Shown here: positions 63,830-64,000 of the stretch, in pieces
How positions within the stretch are numbered: position 1 is the first letter of the stretch
How the letters are laid out: every line of letters begins with the position of its first letter
Assembly: GCA_019914995.1 (NCBI GenBank)
Contig: CM034141.1
Coordinates: forward strand, 3,348,001-3,412,000
Length of the DNA stretch: 64,000 nucleotides
Direction of reading: 5' to 3'
From: Acanthochlamys bracteata
Taxonomy: Eukaryota; Streptophyta; Magnoliopsida; Pandanales; Velloziaceae
Position numbers and translations under genes: made by a program
The notes under the pieces: model-generated
Told to the model about the DNA's origin: nothing
Databases searched by the model: none
What the model saw: only the letters and a program-made list of their open reading frames with translations

Positions 63830-64000
63830 CTTTCTCTCCTTCTTCTCTTCGCCCCCGGACTACCGGGGCCGCTACGGACCGACAGATACAGAGAAGGGGG
63901 GCGAGGCGGAGGTGGGGAGGAGGATGGTTTAGTAGGCTTGCGGATTCTTTTTTTGTTTTTGTTTTTATTTTAGGAAAAAACAAAATGTATTTATTACCAC
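63830..64000 (-). other. 5' UTR/promoter-proximal part of RH30-like gene, cut by window end
   Basis: Directly upstream of the ATG (minus strand) the text is purine-rich (GAAGAAGGAGAGAAAG) like a 5' UTR. The promoter lies mostly outside the window. Confidence 0.5.

Overview
This window is nuclear DNA of a flowering plant. It has intron-split genes with GT-AG (and one GC-AG) splice sites, Ty1/copia and Ty3/gypsy retrotransposons, hAT and MITE DNA transposons, and endogenous pararetrovirus (Caulimoviridae) sequence. I cannot name the species. Everything below comes from reading the sequence and the supplied translations; no database search was run.

The left 6 kb is gene-poor. It holds eroded FAR1/FRS-like and possibly Ulp1-like fragments (1.2-1.8 kb), then a large imperfect inverted repeat (arms about 3.43-3.99 kb and 5.50-6.07 kb). 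The spacer of that repeat contains a broken exon of an ADP-ribosylation factor gene and a small MITE.

From 6.2 to 29.1 kb there is a nested stack. The outer host is a minus-strand gypsy element: LTR 28501-29112, PBS, gag, RT, RNase H, and integrase down to 24397. A complete copia element (19674-24396, 5-bp target duplication TCAAG) sits inside its integrase. The integrase continues at 19546-19668 and then fuses to about one genome length of a badnavirus-like endogenous virus (minus strand, 9.87-19.54 kb). The viral block is followed by an LTR fragment of the same gypsy family (9473-9870). The virus is circularly permuted with about 100 bp of terminal redundancy. In genome order it shows a tRNA-Met primer site, two small ORFs joined by ATGA overlaps, and a polyprotein (movement protein, coat protein with CCHC knuckle and a badnavirus-type second cysteine motif, protease, RT, RNase H), then a region with a translational-transactivator-like RNase-H1-type domain. 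All frames are broken. A MITE with a 3-bp target duplication interrupts the movement-protein region. A second, rearranged copy of the same virus lies at 6.17-9.47 kb as two segments in opposite orientation.

From 29.1 to 42.2 kb there is unassigned DNA, two plus-strand gypsy fragments, and traces of a second, different caulimovirid: an RT fragment at 36.96-37.08 kb, repeated promoter-like blocks carrying an as-1-like element, and an unidentified decayed ORF at 33.3-34.9 kb. A 2.9-kb hAT element (39295-42238, 8-bp target duplication) closes this part. From 42.2 to 48.1 kb I see AT-rich intergenic DNA with a MITE.

The right end holds two convergent, apparently intact host genes. The first is a BIM-type bHLH transcription factor (plus strand, 48660-55093, 7 coding exons, 347 aa), related to the BES1-interacting factors of brassinosteroid signalling. 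The second is a DEAD-box RNA helicase of the RH30/p68 type (minus strand, 56158-63829, 9 exons, 594 aa). Intron 1 of the helicase gene (3.7 kb) is packed with (TA)n-flanked foldback elements and a 394-bp deletion derivative of the same hAT family seen at 39.3 kb.
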